Source: CAISCU01 sp051861545
GTDB taxonomy: Bacteria > Bacteroidota > Bacteroidia > UKL13-3
DNA: 64,000 nt
Direction of reading: 5' to 3'
NCBI GenBank assembly: GCA_051861545.1
Contig: JBIMKP010000016.1
Location: 1-64,000, forward strand
Position numbers and translations under genes: made by a program. Position 1 is the first letter of the stretch; each line of letters begins with the position of its first letter. Positions 44,438-54,247 of this stretch are shown here, piece after piece. The notes under the pieces were generated by a model that was not told the origin of the DNA, did not search any database, and saw nothing but the letters and a program-made list of their open reading frames with translations.

Positions 44438-44989
44438 TCAATAAGTTTTATACGAGTCAATAGTGATAGTTGAATCTAATGCATATTGCCATTTAATACC
44501 AAATGGGTTTGTATTTCTTGTTAAAAATGTAGTATCACAAATAGATTTTTGGTACCAACGTAATACAATTTGTCTATTTCTGGGATAAAAGTGAAAATCA
44601 TTAAAAAAATAACTTATTACCTTTTGATTATTACATGTATCCGTTATCCTTACTGATGTTATATCAAAATTGTTATATAGGGCTAAAAGACGGGAATCTT
44701 CAATCATAAAATCAGGCTCATTTGATGAAGTATATGAAACAAATTGAATTTTACCTTTGAAATAGTTGAATCTAAAATCAGTTGATTTGGTATTAATTGA
44801 TAAGAAGTATTCTGTTGCTTCTTGAAATGCTTTATTGTTAGCTTTTACAGTTTGAGTTATTTCGGATAATATTTTATCGTTTTGACGTAAACCAATGTAA
44901 CCTCTAATATCAAAATAAAGTGTAGTTAAAACTAAAAACAACAATGCAAATGCAATTAAAAATAATAGTGGTTTCAATTGAAATTGCAT
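44438..44989 (-). CDS. single-pass membrane protein, unknown function
   Basis: The 183-residue protein starts MQFQLKPLLFLIAFALLFLVLTTLYF, one N-terminal membrane helix. A roughly 150-residue extra-cytoplasmic domain follows (FRFNYFKGKIQFVSYTSSNEP, NFDITSVRITDTCNNQK, HFYPRNRQIVLRWYQKSICD). I do not recognise a family; two cysteines could form a disulfide. The ATG at 44989 is preferred over one twelve codons upstream because the helix should be near the N-terminus. A LRR protein gene lies 71 bases upstream on the same strand, so the two may share a transcript. Confidence 0.75.
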   Translation of the reverse strand: MQFQLKPLLFLIAFALLFLVLTTLYFDIRGYIGLRQNDKILSEITQTVKANNKAFQEATEYFLSINTKSTDFRFNYFKGKIQFVSYTSSNEPDFMIEDSRLLALYNNFDITSVRITDTCNNQKVISYFFNDFHFYPRNRQIVLRWYQKSICDTTFLTRNTNPFGIKWQYALDSTITIDSYKTY

Positions 44990-45060
44990 GTTCTCTAATT
45001 TAAAATGTTTGATAAAAAAGCCCAATCAAATTTTAAGTAATTTCATAATCATACTAAAAT

Positions 45061-45774
45061 TCATTTTTTTCTCTTGTAAACCAAATTATATTCAAACTGA
45101 ATTTCACAATGAGGTAATAATTCTGCGATACGTTTTTTTTCAATTTCAGAAAACTCATTTTCACCCAAAATTAATTTTCTCAGCTGCTTCAATTTTCCAA
45201 TTTCAGGAGGAAGTGTTTTCAATTTATTCCGAAATAAATCCAATTCGATTAATTCTTTTAATTCTCCTATTTCCGGTGGAACTTCTCTTAACTCCCCTCC
45301 CCAAGCTATAACAAGTTTCTTTAATTTTTTTAGTTTACCCATACTTTTTGGTAAGTACCTTATTTTAGATTTAGTTATTATTAGGGAATCTAAGTCTGTT
45401 AATTCTCCAAAATCTTCCGTAATTGAATCCAACAAATCTTGTCCATATAAAAAAACAAATTTCAAATGAATCATTTTATAGAAGTTCTTTGGCAATTGAT
45501 GATAACACATCAAAGAATTCTTAAAAACACTTTGAGATTCAAGTTTAGATGTATCAATGTTCCTCCAAAAGTCTTCATAACAATATTTATCAAAGATTTT
45601 TCGGGCTCTTAAAGAGTCCATTTTAGCCACAAAAGCTAATGAATCTTTATTCCAATTAACATTGCTTAAAAGCCCAAATGAGAGGTCTTTTTTAGATGAA
45701 TCCGACTGATGCATTAAAAGGCTGAATAATAGCATAATCAGCACAAACATTACCAGAATAGATTTGAAACTCAT
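45061..45774 (-). CDS. leucine-rich-repeat envelope protein
   Basis: The 237-residue protein has an N-terminal hydrophobic segment (FKSILVMFVLIMLLFSLLM), either a signal or an anchor. It has about four typical LRR units at about 112-208, as in GELTDLDSLIITKSKIRYLP, MGKLKKLKKLVIAWGGELREVP and IGELKELIELDLFRNKLKTLP. A basic tail follows. It likely presents a binding surface for a protein partner in the periplasm or at the cell surface. No enzymatic motif is present. Confidence 0.85.
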   Translation of the reverse strand: MSFKSILVMFVLIMLLFSLLMHQSDSSKKDLSFGLLSNVNWNKDSLAFVAKMDSLRARKIFDKYCYEDFWRNIDTSKLESQSVFKNSLMCYHQLPKNFYKMIHLKFVFLYGQDLLDSITEDFGELTDLDSLIITKSKIRYLPKSMGKLKKLKKLVIAWGGELREVPPEIGELKELIELDLFRNKLKTLPPEIGKLKQLRKLILGENEFSEIEKKRIAELLPHCEIQFEYNLVYKRKK

Positions 45775-45941
45775 AGGTTATCATCAATACATCACAATAT
45801 ACTAATTTCAATCCTAATCATCAAAATTGATATCAGATTAAAAACAAATGCCGTATTGCTTACTTTATAGCGAATATCGAGTTTGTTTATTGAAAGCATA
45901 TATACAACGAACAATTCTTGAAAGAAGCTACACCAATGTGG

Positions 45942-45960
45942 AATTCGGATATACCGAATT
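45942..45960. promoter_or_regulatory. palindromic operator candidate
   Basis: AATTCGGATATACCGAATT has 7-bp arms around ATATA. It lies 168 bases upstream of the LRR gene start, in the 45775-46097 gap. No copy elsewhere in the window was noticed. The gap otherwise holds only the terminator at 46024. Confidence 0.3.
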
Positions 45961-46023
45961 TCAACACTAAGAACCTTTTGATTATAATCGATACATATTA
46001 ATAGTTTTCACATTCACTCAAAA

Positions 46024-46063
46024 AAAAATCCATACCAAAGCAAAAGCTCTGATATAGATTTTT
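46024..46063 (-). terminator. terminator of the adhesin–PorP–OmpA operon
   Basis: Read on the minus strand, AAAAATCTATATC pairs with GGTATGGATTTTT using two G·U pairs, and a T run follows. It lies 35 bases past the stop of the OmpA-like gene. Confidence 0.7.
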
Positions 46064-46097
46064 CAATTTTCTTGATTTAGAATTCTTTATTAAAGAC

Positions 46098-48053
46098 CTA
46101 TTTTATAATAGTAAACTCAGTGTTTCTTTGTCTTTGGTAGGCAGCCTCAGAACAATTAGTTTCAGCACCATTTTCACATGGGCACTCCTTTGACAATTTA
46201 ACTTCTCCATAACCTTTGCCAGATAAGCGCGATGGATAAGAAATTCTGCTTTTTAAGTATTTAGCAGTAGCTATTGCTCTTCTTTCTGACAAGGCTTGGT
46301 TATATGATGCAGTTGATCTACAATCAGCATGTGAACTAAATTTAACTTTCATATTCGGATACTGATTCATGATTTTAACAATTTTATCCAATTCAATTTT
46401 AGCATCTGGCCTTATTCTGGATTTGTCGTAATCAAAATAAATTTCTTTCAATTCAAGTATTTCAACAAGGTTATTATTCTCTTTAATTTGTGCGGCAATT
46501 GGTTTTTTCAACATGATAATATCAACTATGATTAAACTATCTATTGCCATAGTTGAAGCCAAGGAATTTCCATCTAAATAGCTTGATTTTCTGCCTTGTA
46601 ATGTGTAGTTCTTATTAGCCTCAACCCTAAACCTGAAAGCACCAACTGCATCACTTAACAAACTATCTATTATTTTATTATTTTCATCAATTAGACTAAC
46701 CATTGCAAAAGGTATAGGTCCTCCACTTTTTTGTTTGGTAATTCCCTTTATACTTTTTGTACTTAAATTTTTCAAGATATTAAAGGAATATAAATCGGCA
46801 AAACCTTTACCGCTTGGTCTATTTGAAGCAAAGTAACCTTTAGTCATTGTGCTGTTAGCAATTGCCGAAAAATCATCATGCACTGTATTTATAGGAGTTC
46901 CTGGATTAATTGATTTTCCTACTTCATTCCCAATTATTTCGCATATAAATATATCTAATCCTCCTAAACCATAGTGTCCATCTGATGAAAAGAACATTAG
47001 CTTACTTTTTTCTTCAAAAAATGGAAATAGTTCATCGCCTTCAGTATTTATTTTGTTACCAAGGTTCTGAGGTTTTGTCCAAGAGCCACCTGCTACTTTT
47101 GTGGTTTTATACACATCTGCTTTGCCAAATCCACCAGCCATATCGCTTGCAAAATACATGGTATTTCCGTCTGCAGAAAGACTCGGATGTCCAACCGAAT
47201 AGGCTGGATTGTTATAAGTAAAAGCTTCTGGTTCCGACCATTTTCCATCGATATAATTACTAAAGAATATTTGAAGTTCTACCACCCTGTCTTTACTTTT
47301 ATCATTGGTATTATTACGAGTAAAAGCAACAAAGTTCCCATCTTTGCTAAAACTGGCAGGACCATTATGCATTTTACCGTTTAATACTTTACCAAATCTT
47401 TTTTGATCAACCAATTGCCCATCATTTACATCTGCTACATAAATATCTAAATAAGGCTCTTTGTGCCAGTTGTCTCCTTTTGGTGCTACTTTCCCATCTG
47501 CTCTGCTTGATGTAAAGACAATTTTATCTTTATAATAAACAGGACTAAAATCCATTGCATTTGAATTTATTTTTAAATGTTCAATTGAAAACGATTTGTT
47601 TGGAACCAACCAGCTACTGTATTTCGATCTGCTATTTACAAAATCAATAGCGCGTAAATCATTGGGTTTGATGTTAGCAAATTTGTCCATCCATACATCT
47701 GATTGAGTAATTTTACTTTCCTTTTTTAACACTTGTGCATAGTTGTAATAATCTTCAGGAATAATTCCCGCAGAAGAATTTATAAAAGTCAGATACATTG
47801 AATCCGCTTGTTTAAACATATCCATTTTTTGGTAACTCATGGCTAAATTTCTTTTACCATCGAGGGTCAAATCTTTTGTATTTGAATAAGTTGTTATTGC
47901 TTTTTCATACGAATAACTAAAAGCATATTTATCTCCAAGTAATTCTTTACTTGTTTTGTCTTGGTTGTCATTTTGTTTATTTAAACTAGACTTTTGTGCA
48001 TTTACCTGAACACTTACTCCAAGTAAAAGCAATATTGATATAATTAATTTCAT
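46098..48053 (-). CDS. OmpA-family protein with TPR and PD40-type repeats
   Basis: The 651-residue protein has a signal peptide (about 1-19, ending VNAQ) and a short TPR-like part (about 35-140). A beta-propeller of PD40/WD40-like blades follows at about 160-420 (DFSPVYYKDKIVFTSSRAD, GHPSLSADGNTMYFASDM, LMFFSSDGHYGLGGLDIF). A CNA-B/regulatory-like beta domain lies near 440-515. The C-terminal OmpA peptidoglycan-binding domain spans about 540-651 (IYFDYDKSRIRPDA, LSERRAIATAKYL). This architecture occurs with PorP/SprF genes and in PorE-type T9SS accessory proteins. It follows the PorP/SprF gene by 24 bases and is the last gene of the set. Confidence 0.9.
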   Translation of the reverse strand: MKLIISILLLLGVSVQVNAQKSSLNKQNDNQDKTSKELLGDKYAFSYSYEKAITTYSNTKDLTLDGKRNLAMSYQKMDMFKQADSMYLTFINSSAGIIPEDYYNYAQVLKKESKITQSDVWMDKFANIKPNDLRAIDFVNSRSKYSSWLVPNKSFSIEHLKINSNAMDFSPVYYKDKIVFTSSRADGKVAPKGDNWHKEPYLDIYVADVNDGQLVDQKRFGKVLNGKMHNGPASFSKDGNFVAFTRNNTNDKSKDRVVELQIFFSNYIDGKWSEPEAFTYNNPAYSVGHPSLSADGNTMYFASDMAGGFGKADVYKTTKVAGGSWTKPQNLGNKINTEGDELFPFFEEKSKLMFFSSDGHYGLGGLDIFICEIIGNEVGKSINPGTPINTVHDDFSAIANSTMTKGYFASNRPSGKGFADLYSFNILKNLSTKSIKGITKQKSGGPIPFAMVSLIDENNKIIDSLLSDAVGAFRFRVEANKNYTLQGRKSSYLDGNSLASTMAIDSLIIVDIIMLKKPIAAQIKENNNLVEILELKEIYFDYDKSRIRPDAKIELDKIVKIMNQYPNMKVKFSSHADCRSTASYNQALSERRAIATAKYLKSRISYPSRLSGKGYGEVKLSKECPCENGAETNCSEAAYQRQRNTEFTIIK

Positions 48054-48077
48054 CTTGATTTTTCTTTACTTTTTTGA

Positions 48078-49019
48078 TTAAAAATATCGAGGTGTTTGAA
48101 TTTGCTTTTTATTGTTCAGTATAAAATCGTATCGAAATATGATTTCGTGGCTACCTTGGTTATAGCTACTTGTTTTTAATCCTACTGACCAATCGTATGA
48201 ATAACCAATGTGCATTTTTTCGGTAATATCAAAACCAATCAATCCTCCAAAAGCATCCTGGGTTCTATACATTGCTCCTAAGGATAATTTATCCAGCAAA
48301 ATAAAAGAAGCTGTTAAATCGGCTTGTATTGGAGCACCAGTAGTTACTTTAACCAAAGTTGTAGGTTTAAATGATATGTTATTACTTAGTTTTAATATGG
48401 TTCCGGCTATTAAAAAATAATGACGTTGAACCTTTGCTTCTGAAGCTTTTCCATTGGCATCGTTTACCCTTGTATAATTATTCTCTAATAAATAAGGAGC
48501 AGAAATTCCTGCGTAAAAACGCTCACGAGAATAATAAGCACCAAATCCAAAATCTGGTGTAATCTTATTATTGATATCGTTTAAGAAAACCGGATCATTT
48601 TGCTGATCTAAATTTAATTGGGATAAATCGGCTTGCAACATACTTGCACTCGCACTTAAGCCTAAAGCTAATTTTGATTTGCGAGTTAACTGCATAATAT
48701 ATGCGAAATTGCCTGTTACAACTGAGTTCTTAATTGGACCAATTTTATCGTTCATAATGGCCAATCCCAATCCAATTTTTTGGTTATTTAATGGAGCATG
48801 TAAAGTTAATGTTTGTGTCCTAGGTGCACCATCTAAGCCTACCCATTGAGAGCGGTGTAATCCAGTAATTGTTAGTGCATCTCTGCTACCTGCATAGGCA
48901 GGATTTATTACCAAGGTATTGTACATATAATGCGTGTACATTGGTATTTGCTGTGCGTAGGTGTTTAAACTTATTAAAGCCAAACCCACTACAAGCAATG
49001 ATTTATTGTAAATTTTCAT
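48078..49019 (-). CDS. PorP/SprF family T9SS outer membrane protein
   Basis: The 313-residue barrel has a signal peptide (about 1-22, ending TYAQ) and the PorP/SprF hallmark at its mature start (PMYTHYMYNTLVINPAYAGSRDAL), then HRSQWVGLDGAPRT. Family proteins are needed for export or attachment of partner adhesins carrying gliding-type C-terminal domains, as SprF is for SprB. Here such an adhesin is encoded directly upstream (26-bp gap), so this protein is probably its dedicated partner. It is the middle gene of the three-gene set. Confidence 0.95.
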   Translation of the reverse strand: MKIYNKSLLVVGLALISLNTYAQQIPMYTHYMYNTLVINPAYAGSRDALTITGLHRSQWVGLDGAPRTQTLTLHAPLNNQKIGLGLAIMNDKIGPIKNSVVTGNFAYIMQLTRKSKLALGLSASASMLQADLSQLNLDQQNDPVFLNDINNKITPDFGFGAYYSRERFYAGISAPYLLENNYTRVNDANGKASEAKVQRHYFLIAGTILKLSNNISFKPTTLVKVTTGAPIQADLTASFILLDKLSLGAMYRTQDAFGGLIGFDITEKMHIGYSYDWSVGLKTSSYNQGSHEIIFRYDFILNNKKQIQTPRYF

Positions 49020-49045
49020 TTTAATTTTTTTTAAATTTTATGTGA

Positions 49046-52000
49046 TTACTTGTTCAAGTAAATAGTTCCTTTTTTCACTCCAGAATTATCACCTAAATCC
49101 AATACATAGAAGTACACTCCTACTGGTAACTCATTTCCTCCAATTGTTATACCAGATGTCGATTTTCCATTCCATGTATTTTGATAAGGGCTGGCTTCAA
49201 AAACTAAATTGCCCCAACGATTGAAAACCTGAAGTGTATTCTTGCTGTAATTTTCAATCCCTCTTATTACATATAAATCATTAATTCCATCTCCGCTTGG
49301 CGAAAACCCTTCAGGTATATTTAATTCCGTAATCAAACATTCTTTTACATCCACTTTTACTATTGAAGGATTAGAACTACACAAATTTTGAGTAACAATT
49401 AATGAATAGAATCCTGAGTCGGCTAAAGCAGCAGCAACTATTACCGGGTTTTGTATGGATGACGAAAATGCATTTGGTCCAGTCCAGTTATAGCTAGCTC
49501 CAACAACAGTTTGTGCATATAAATTGATTGATTTGCCAACGCAAACCGCAGAATTGTATGTTGCCATTGCAATAGGTAACTGATTAACTGATAATGATAC
49601 GTCTGTTGAAGTTTCTGTTGATGAACAAGTACCAGTTATTACCACATTGTAATTATTGGCATCATCAGAAGAACTTGTATTGTTTAAGGTTAAAGTTGTA
49701 CTAGAAGCACCTGAAATATTTCCACCATTAATTAAATTTACAAGCCCTTTTCTCCATTGATAGGTAGTTGACGAGCCACTAGCATTAACAGTAAAACTAA
49801 CTGATGTTCCTTCACATGTAGTTTTATTTGTTGGTTGGCTAGTAATAACTGAAGGTGTGTTAACAAGCAACGAAACATTTGCAGAAGTAAAACTTGAAGG
49901 ACATATTGAGCCTGAAACGATAACATTGTAGTTATTTGAAGCATCAAGTATTGAAACCGGATTGATAGTAAGCATAGCAGTTGAAACTCCTGAAGTATTT
50001 CCAACATTCGCTAAGTTTACATTTCCTTTTCTCCATTGATAAGATAAACCATCACCTGATGCGGTTACTGAGAAGTTTATCGAGCTTCCTACACAAACTG
50101 TTTGATCAATAGGTTCAGTAAGTATAAGCGCTGTTGAATTTAGTTGTAGCGATACATTGTTTGAAGTATCTCTAGCAGAACAAGCACTTGAAATTATGAC
50201 GTTGTAGTTATTGGCAGCATCTGCAATAGTTGCAGCGTTGAATCTCAAAGTGTCAGATGTTGCGCCAGTAATGTTTAGTCCATTTACCAAATTCACATTT
50301 CCTTTTCTCCATTGGTAAGTCAAGCCTGAGCCAGTAGCTCTTGTTACAAAACTTACTCCAGTTCCTGAACAAATTGTTTGGTTTGTTGGGTTGATATTAA
50401 TTACTAAAGGCAAATTGATATTCAATGAAACATTTGCAGAAGTATCTCTTGCAGAACAAGCACTTGAAATTATCACATTATAATTGCTTGATGTATCTGC
50501 AATGCTTGATGGATTAAATCTCAAAGTATCACTTGTAACACCTGAAATATTTCCTCCATTTACTAAGTTTACATTTCCTTTACGCCATTGATATGTCAAG
50601 CCAGAACCAGTTGCTCTTGTTACAAAACTTACAATATTACCAGAACAAATTGTTTGGTTTGTAGGATTGATAGTAACCACCAAAGGCAAATTGATATTCA
50701 ACGAAACATTTGCTGAAGTATCTCTTGCAGAACAAGTGCTTGAAATAATTACATTGTAGTTGTTAGCAACATCCGCAATGCTTGATGGATTAAATCTCAA
50801 TGTATCACTTGTAGCACCTAAAATATTTCCACCATTTACTAGGTTCACATTTCCTTTTCTCCATTGGTATGTCAAGCCGGAACCAGTAGCTCTTGTTACA
50901 AAACTTACAATATTACCTGAACAAATTGTTTGGTTTGTTGGATTGATAGTAATGACCAAAGGCAAATTGATATTCAATGAAACATTTGCTGAAGTATCTC
51001 TTGCAGAACAAACACTTGAAATTATTACATTATAATTGGTAGCTACATCAGCAATACTTGAAGGATTAAATCTCAAAGTATCACTTGTAGCACCTGAAAT
51101 ATTTCCACCATTTACTAAGTTCACATTTCCTTTACGCCATTGGTAAGTCAAGCCGGAACCAGTTGCTCTTGTTACAAAACTAACTGCACTACCAGAACAA
51201 ATTGTTTGGTTTGTTGGATTGATATTTACCACCAAAGGCAAATTGATATTCAATGAAACATTTGCAGATGTATCTCTTGCAGAACAAGCACTTGAAATAA
51301 TCACATTATAATTACTTGCAGTATCTGCTATGCTTGATGGATTAAATCTCAAAGTATCACTTGTAGCACCTGAAATATTTCCTCCATTGACTAAGTTCAC
51401 ATTTCCTCTGCGCCATTGGTAAGTCAAGCCCGAGCCAGTTGCTCTTGTTATAAAACTTACTGCACTACCTGAACAAATTGTTTGGTTTGTTGGATTGATA
51501 GTAACCACCAAAGGCAAGTTGATATTCAATGAAACATTTGCAGAAGTATCTCTTGTTGAACATGTGCTTGAAATAATTACATTGTAATTGTTAGCTACAT
51601 CTGTAATGCTAGATGGATTAAATCTCAAGGTATCACTTGTAGCACCTGAAATATTTCCACCATTTACTAAGTTCACATTTCCTTTTCTCCATTGGTATGT
51701 CAAGCCAGAACCAGTTGCTCTTGTTACAAAACTTACTGCACTACCTGAACAAATTGTTTGGTTTGTTGGATTGATGTTTACCACCAAAGGTAAATTGATG
51801 TTCAATGAAACATTGTTTGAAGTATCTCTTGTTGAACATGTGCTTGAAATAATTACATTATAATTAGACGCTGTATCAGCAATACTTGAAGGATTAAATC
51901 TCAATGTGTCATTTGTAACTCCTGAAATATTTCCTCCATTTATTAAGTTTACATTTCCTCTGCGCCATTGGTAAGTCAAGCCAGAACCAGTTGCTCTTGT

Positions 52001-54211
52001 TACAAAGCTTACTGCACTACCTGAACAAATTGTTTGGTTTGTTGGATTGATATTAATTACTAAAGGCAAATTGATGTTTAATGAAACATTGTTTGAAGTA
52101 TCTCTAGCAGAACAAGTGCTTGAAATGATAACATTATAATTAGACGCTGTATCAGCAATAGTTGTCGAATTAAATCTTAATGTATCATTTGTAACTCCTG
52201 AAATATTTCCTCCATTTATTAAGTTTACATTTCCTCTGCGCCATTGGTATGTCAAACCAGAACCTGTTGCTCTTGTTATAAATGTAGCAGCATTTCCTAA
52301 ACATGAAGTTTGATTGCTAGGTTGAGTATTAATAACTGTTGTAACTATATTTAAAGCTGCATTATTAGATGTATCTCTAGGCGAACAAGTACCTGCTATT
52401 ATTACATTATAATTTGCAGCAATATCACTTATGGTGATACCATAAATTTTTAAAGAATCACTTGTTGCTCCTTGAATATTTCCACCATTTACAAGGTTTA
52501 CTGCTCCTTTTCGCCACTGATAAGTAATACCAGTACCGATAGTTTTTATAGTGAATACAACATTATTTCCAATACAAGCATTTTGATTCGTTGGCTCTGT
52601 AGTTATTTCTGTAGAATTAATTCTTAGTGAAACTGCTGCAGTAGTATCGTTAGGTGTTACATTACCCATAATTACTACAGTATAAGTTGATGCTGTATCA
52701 GCAAAACTTACTGGAAAAATTGTTAAAGTATCGTTGGTAACTCCCGAAATTGTTGAGCTATTTACTAAGTTTAGATTCCCTTTACGCCATTGGTAAGTTA
52801 AATTTGTTCCAGAGGCTCCTACAATAAATCTTGCAGTATCGCCAATACAAACTAATTTACTAGTTGGAGGTACTATTACAGTAGGAGCATTTGGTGCAAC
52901 AGCATTTATAGCCGAAACACTTACAGCACCAATATTTGTTAATGCCCTTCCATCTAGAGTAGATCCTGTTGTAATACTAATTGCACCATTATGTCCAATA
53001 ATTGTTCCTCTAAAAATTGAATTATCATTGATGCTAACTGCTCCACTTACTAACCAAAATACATTACTTGATTTAGTGCCATTGGTTAAAACCACATTTG
53101 AAAAGGTGCTTGTATTTAGTGCACCATAAATTTTAATTACAAATACTGCATTTGGATTACCCTGTCCATTTAAAACTAAGGTATCTGTCAAAGTGGTAGC
53201 AGCATTTAAAATATAAGTATGTGGAGTTAATACTAAGTTTCTTCCAAATTGAGCCGGATAAAGTAATTCTATATCAGGAGTTAGTGCATTTAAATAATTG
53301 TAAACTACAGCTAAATCTGCATCGCACTGATTAGTTGAAGCATCAGGAATTGGATGAATCATTCCATTTATAAATAATGGATTAAAGCCTGTTGTAAGTG
53401 CACTATTAGATCCAATATCTCCTGTGGCATAAGTAATTCCAGTATTTGTGACTGCTCCAATTCCTGTGAATAAAACATAATTGGCAGTAGTACCAAGTGG
53501 TGGAGCATTGGGACCAGTTAAAAAAGGACTACCACAACCTATAGGTGTATAAGCCATAATTCCATTAACCGAAACTGCACCGGCAGTTGACATCGCTCTT
53601 CCTTCCAAAGTATCACCTGCACTCATAGTAATTGCGGCATTGTTGGCAATAATTGTACCTCTCATAGTTACACCAGTTGCAACACTAACAAGACCATCAA
53701 TCTTCCAAAATACATTACAAGCTTTTGCCCCATTAATCAATTTTACTTTGGCATTGGCAGCAGCTGAAAAGGCTCCTTGTAGTTTGAAAATAAATATGGC
53801 ATTGGGATTGCCTTGGGCATTTAATGTAAGTGTGTTTGTTAAGGTAGATGCACCTGTTATAGAGTAAACTCCTGCTAATAAAGTATCTCCTCCCAAAGAT
53901 GATGAAGGGAAGAAATTGGCTATTTTGGCAGCTAACTCATTGGAAAGTGTTAACAAATCAGCTGAACACGCAGCAGTAGCAGCATTCTGAGATTGCATTA
54001 CACCATTTACATTGCCAAAATTAGTAGCAGCGCCAACGTTAGAACCAACATGACCAGTAACTTGAGAAATACCAGTATTTGTAACGGCTCCACTTGAAGT
54101 AAATAAAACGAAATTGGCTGTCGTTCCTAAGGTGGGAGCTTGCCCAAAATCAATTTTAGGGTAACATAATAAGACTGCTATTATTATAAAATGTAGTAAC
54201 CTGTTTTTCAT
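49046..54211 (-). CDS. giant adhesin: 2 x DUF3494, 12 x Ig-like, CHU_C-type C-terminus
   Basis: The 1721-residue protein starts MKNRLLHFIIIAVLL (signal about 1-24); an upstream in-frame ATG at 54286 precedes an unlikely N-terminus. Residues about 25-222 and 235-435 are two DUF3494 ice-binding-like domains (TLGTTANFVLFTSSGAVTNTG and TLGTTANYVLFTGIGAVTNTG openings). About 447-1547 holds twelve Ig-like repeats of 92 residues (NPTNQTICSG, GLTYQWRKGNVNLVNGGNIS, YNVIISSxCSARDTS). A PKD-like unit follows, then a gliding-motility type B sorting domain (NIPEGFSPSGDGINDLYVI, LQVFNRWGNLVFE, GVYFYVLDL). It is a secreted surface adhesin; ice binding itself is not implied. It heads the operon with PorP/SprF and OmpA genes. 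Confidence 0.92.
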   Translation of the reverse strand: MKNRLLHFIIIAVLLCYPKIDFGQAPTLGTTANFVLFTSSGAVTNTGISQVTGHVGSNVGAATNFGNVNGVMQSQNAATAACSADLLTLSNELAAKIANFFPSSSLGGDTLLAGVYSITGASTLTNTLTLNAQGNPNAIFIFKLQGAFSAAANAKVKLINGAKACNVFWKIDGLVSVATGVTMRGTIIANNAAITMSAGDTLEGRAMSTAGAVSVNGIMAYTPIGCGSPFLTGPNAPPLGTTANYVLFTGIGAVTNTGITYATGDIGSNSALTTGFNPLFINGMIHPIPDASTNQCDADLAVVYNYLNALTPDIELLYPAQFGRNLVLTPHTYILNAATTLTDTLVLNGQGNPNAVFVIKIYGALNTSTFSNVVLTNGTKSSNVFWLVSGAVSINDNSIFRGTIIGHNGAISITTGSTLDGRALTNIGAVSVSAINAVAPNAPTVIVPPTSKLVCIGDTARFIVGASGTNLTYQWRKGNLNLVNSSTISGVTNDTLTIFPVSFADTASTYTVVIMGNVTPNDTTAAVSLRINSTEITTEPTNQNACIGNNVVFTIKTIGTGITYQWRKGAVNLVNGGNIQGATSDSLKIYGITISDIAANYNVIIAGTCSPRDTSNNAALNIVTTVINTQPSNQTSCLGNAATFITRATGSGLTYQWRRGNVNLINGGNISGVTNDTLRFNSTTIADTASNYNVIISSTCSARDTSNNVSLNINLPLVININPTNQTICSGSAVSFVTRATGSGLTYQWRRGNVNLINGGNISGVTNDTLRFNPSSIADTASNYNVIISSTCSTRDTSNNVSLNINLPLVVNINPTNQTICSGSAVSFVTRATGSGLTYQWRKGNVNLVNGGNISGATSDTLRFNPSSITDVANNYNVIISSTCSTRDTSANVSLNINLPLVVTINPTNQTICSGSAVSFITRATGSGLTYQWRRGNVNLVNGGNISGATSDTLRFNPSSIADTASNYNVIISSACSARDTSANVSLNINLPLVVNINPTNQTICSGSAVSFVTRATGSGLTYQWRKGNVNLVNGGNISGATSDTLRFNPSSIADVATNYNVIISSVCSARDTSANVSLNINLPLVITINPTNQTICSGNIVSFVTRATGSGLTYQWRKGNVNLVNGGNILGATSDTLRFNPSSIADVANNYNVIISSTCSARDTSANVSLNINLPLVVTINPTNQTICSGNIVSFVTRATGSGLTYQWRKGNVNLVNGGNISGVTSDTLRFNPSSIADTSSNYNVIISSACSARDTSANVSLNINLPLVININPTNQTICSGTGVSFVTRATGSGLTYQWRKGNVNLVNGLNITGATSDTLRFNAATIADAANNYNVIISSACSARDTSNNVSLQLNSTALILTEPIDQTVCVGSSINFSVTASGDGLSYQWRKGNVNLANVGNTSGVSTAMLTINPVSILDASNNYNVIVSGSICPSSFTSANVSLLVNTPSVITSQPTNKTTCEGTSVSFTVNASGSSTTYQWRKGLVNLINGGNISGASSTTLTLNNTSSSDDANNYNVVITGTCSSTETSTDVSLSVNQLPIAMATYNSAVCVGKSINLYAQTVVGASYNWTGPNAFSSSIQNPVIVAAALADSGFYSLIVTQNLCSSNPSIVKVDVKECLITELNIPEGFSPSGDGINDLYVIRGIENYSKNTLQVFNRWGNLVFEASPYQNTWNGKSTSGITIGGNELPVGVYFYVLDLGDNSGVKKGTIYLNK
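49570..52870 (-). repeat. twelve tandem 276-bp repeats inside the adhesin gene
   Basis: The repeats encode the twelve 92-residue Ig-like units. Repeats 3-10 (about 50,150-52,300) differ by only a few residues each, while the first two and last two are diverged. Near-identity in the middle points to expansion or homogenisation by recombination. Confidence 0.9.
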
Positions 54212-54224
54212 ATTAACCTTTTTA

Positions 54225-54247
54225 AATGTGAAAAAAATATTCACATT
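54225..54247 (-). promoter_or_regulatory. inverted repeat in the adhesin leader
   Basis: AATGTGAA at 54225-54232 and TTCACATT at 54240-54247 form an inverted repeat with a 7-base spacer, 14 bases upstream of the adhesin ATG. It resembles a CRP-like half-site pair but the spacing (9 between TGTGA and TCACA) is not that of CRP. It could be an operator or an RNA hairpin near the ribosome site. Confidence 0.35.

Noticed and set aside
50760..51863. Two similar 91-codon frames on the plus strand, 828 bp apart
   Set aside because: They are antisense shadows of the 276-bp repeats (three periods apart) in the adhesin gene, not genes.
49570..52870. Regular repeats considered as a CRISPR array
   Set aside because: The period is 276 bp, there are no short direct repeats with unique spacers, and the reading frame is continuous through all units.
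54227..54245. CRP site TGTGA..TCACA before the adhesin
   Set aside because: The spacer is 9 bases instead of 6, so it is not a canonical CRP operator; kept only as a generic inverted repeat.
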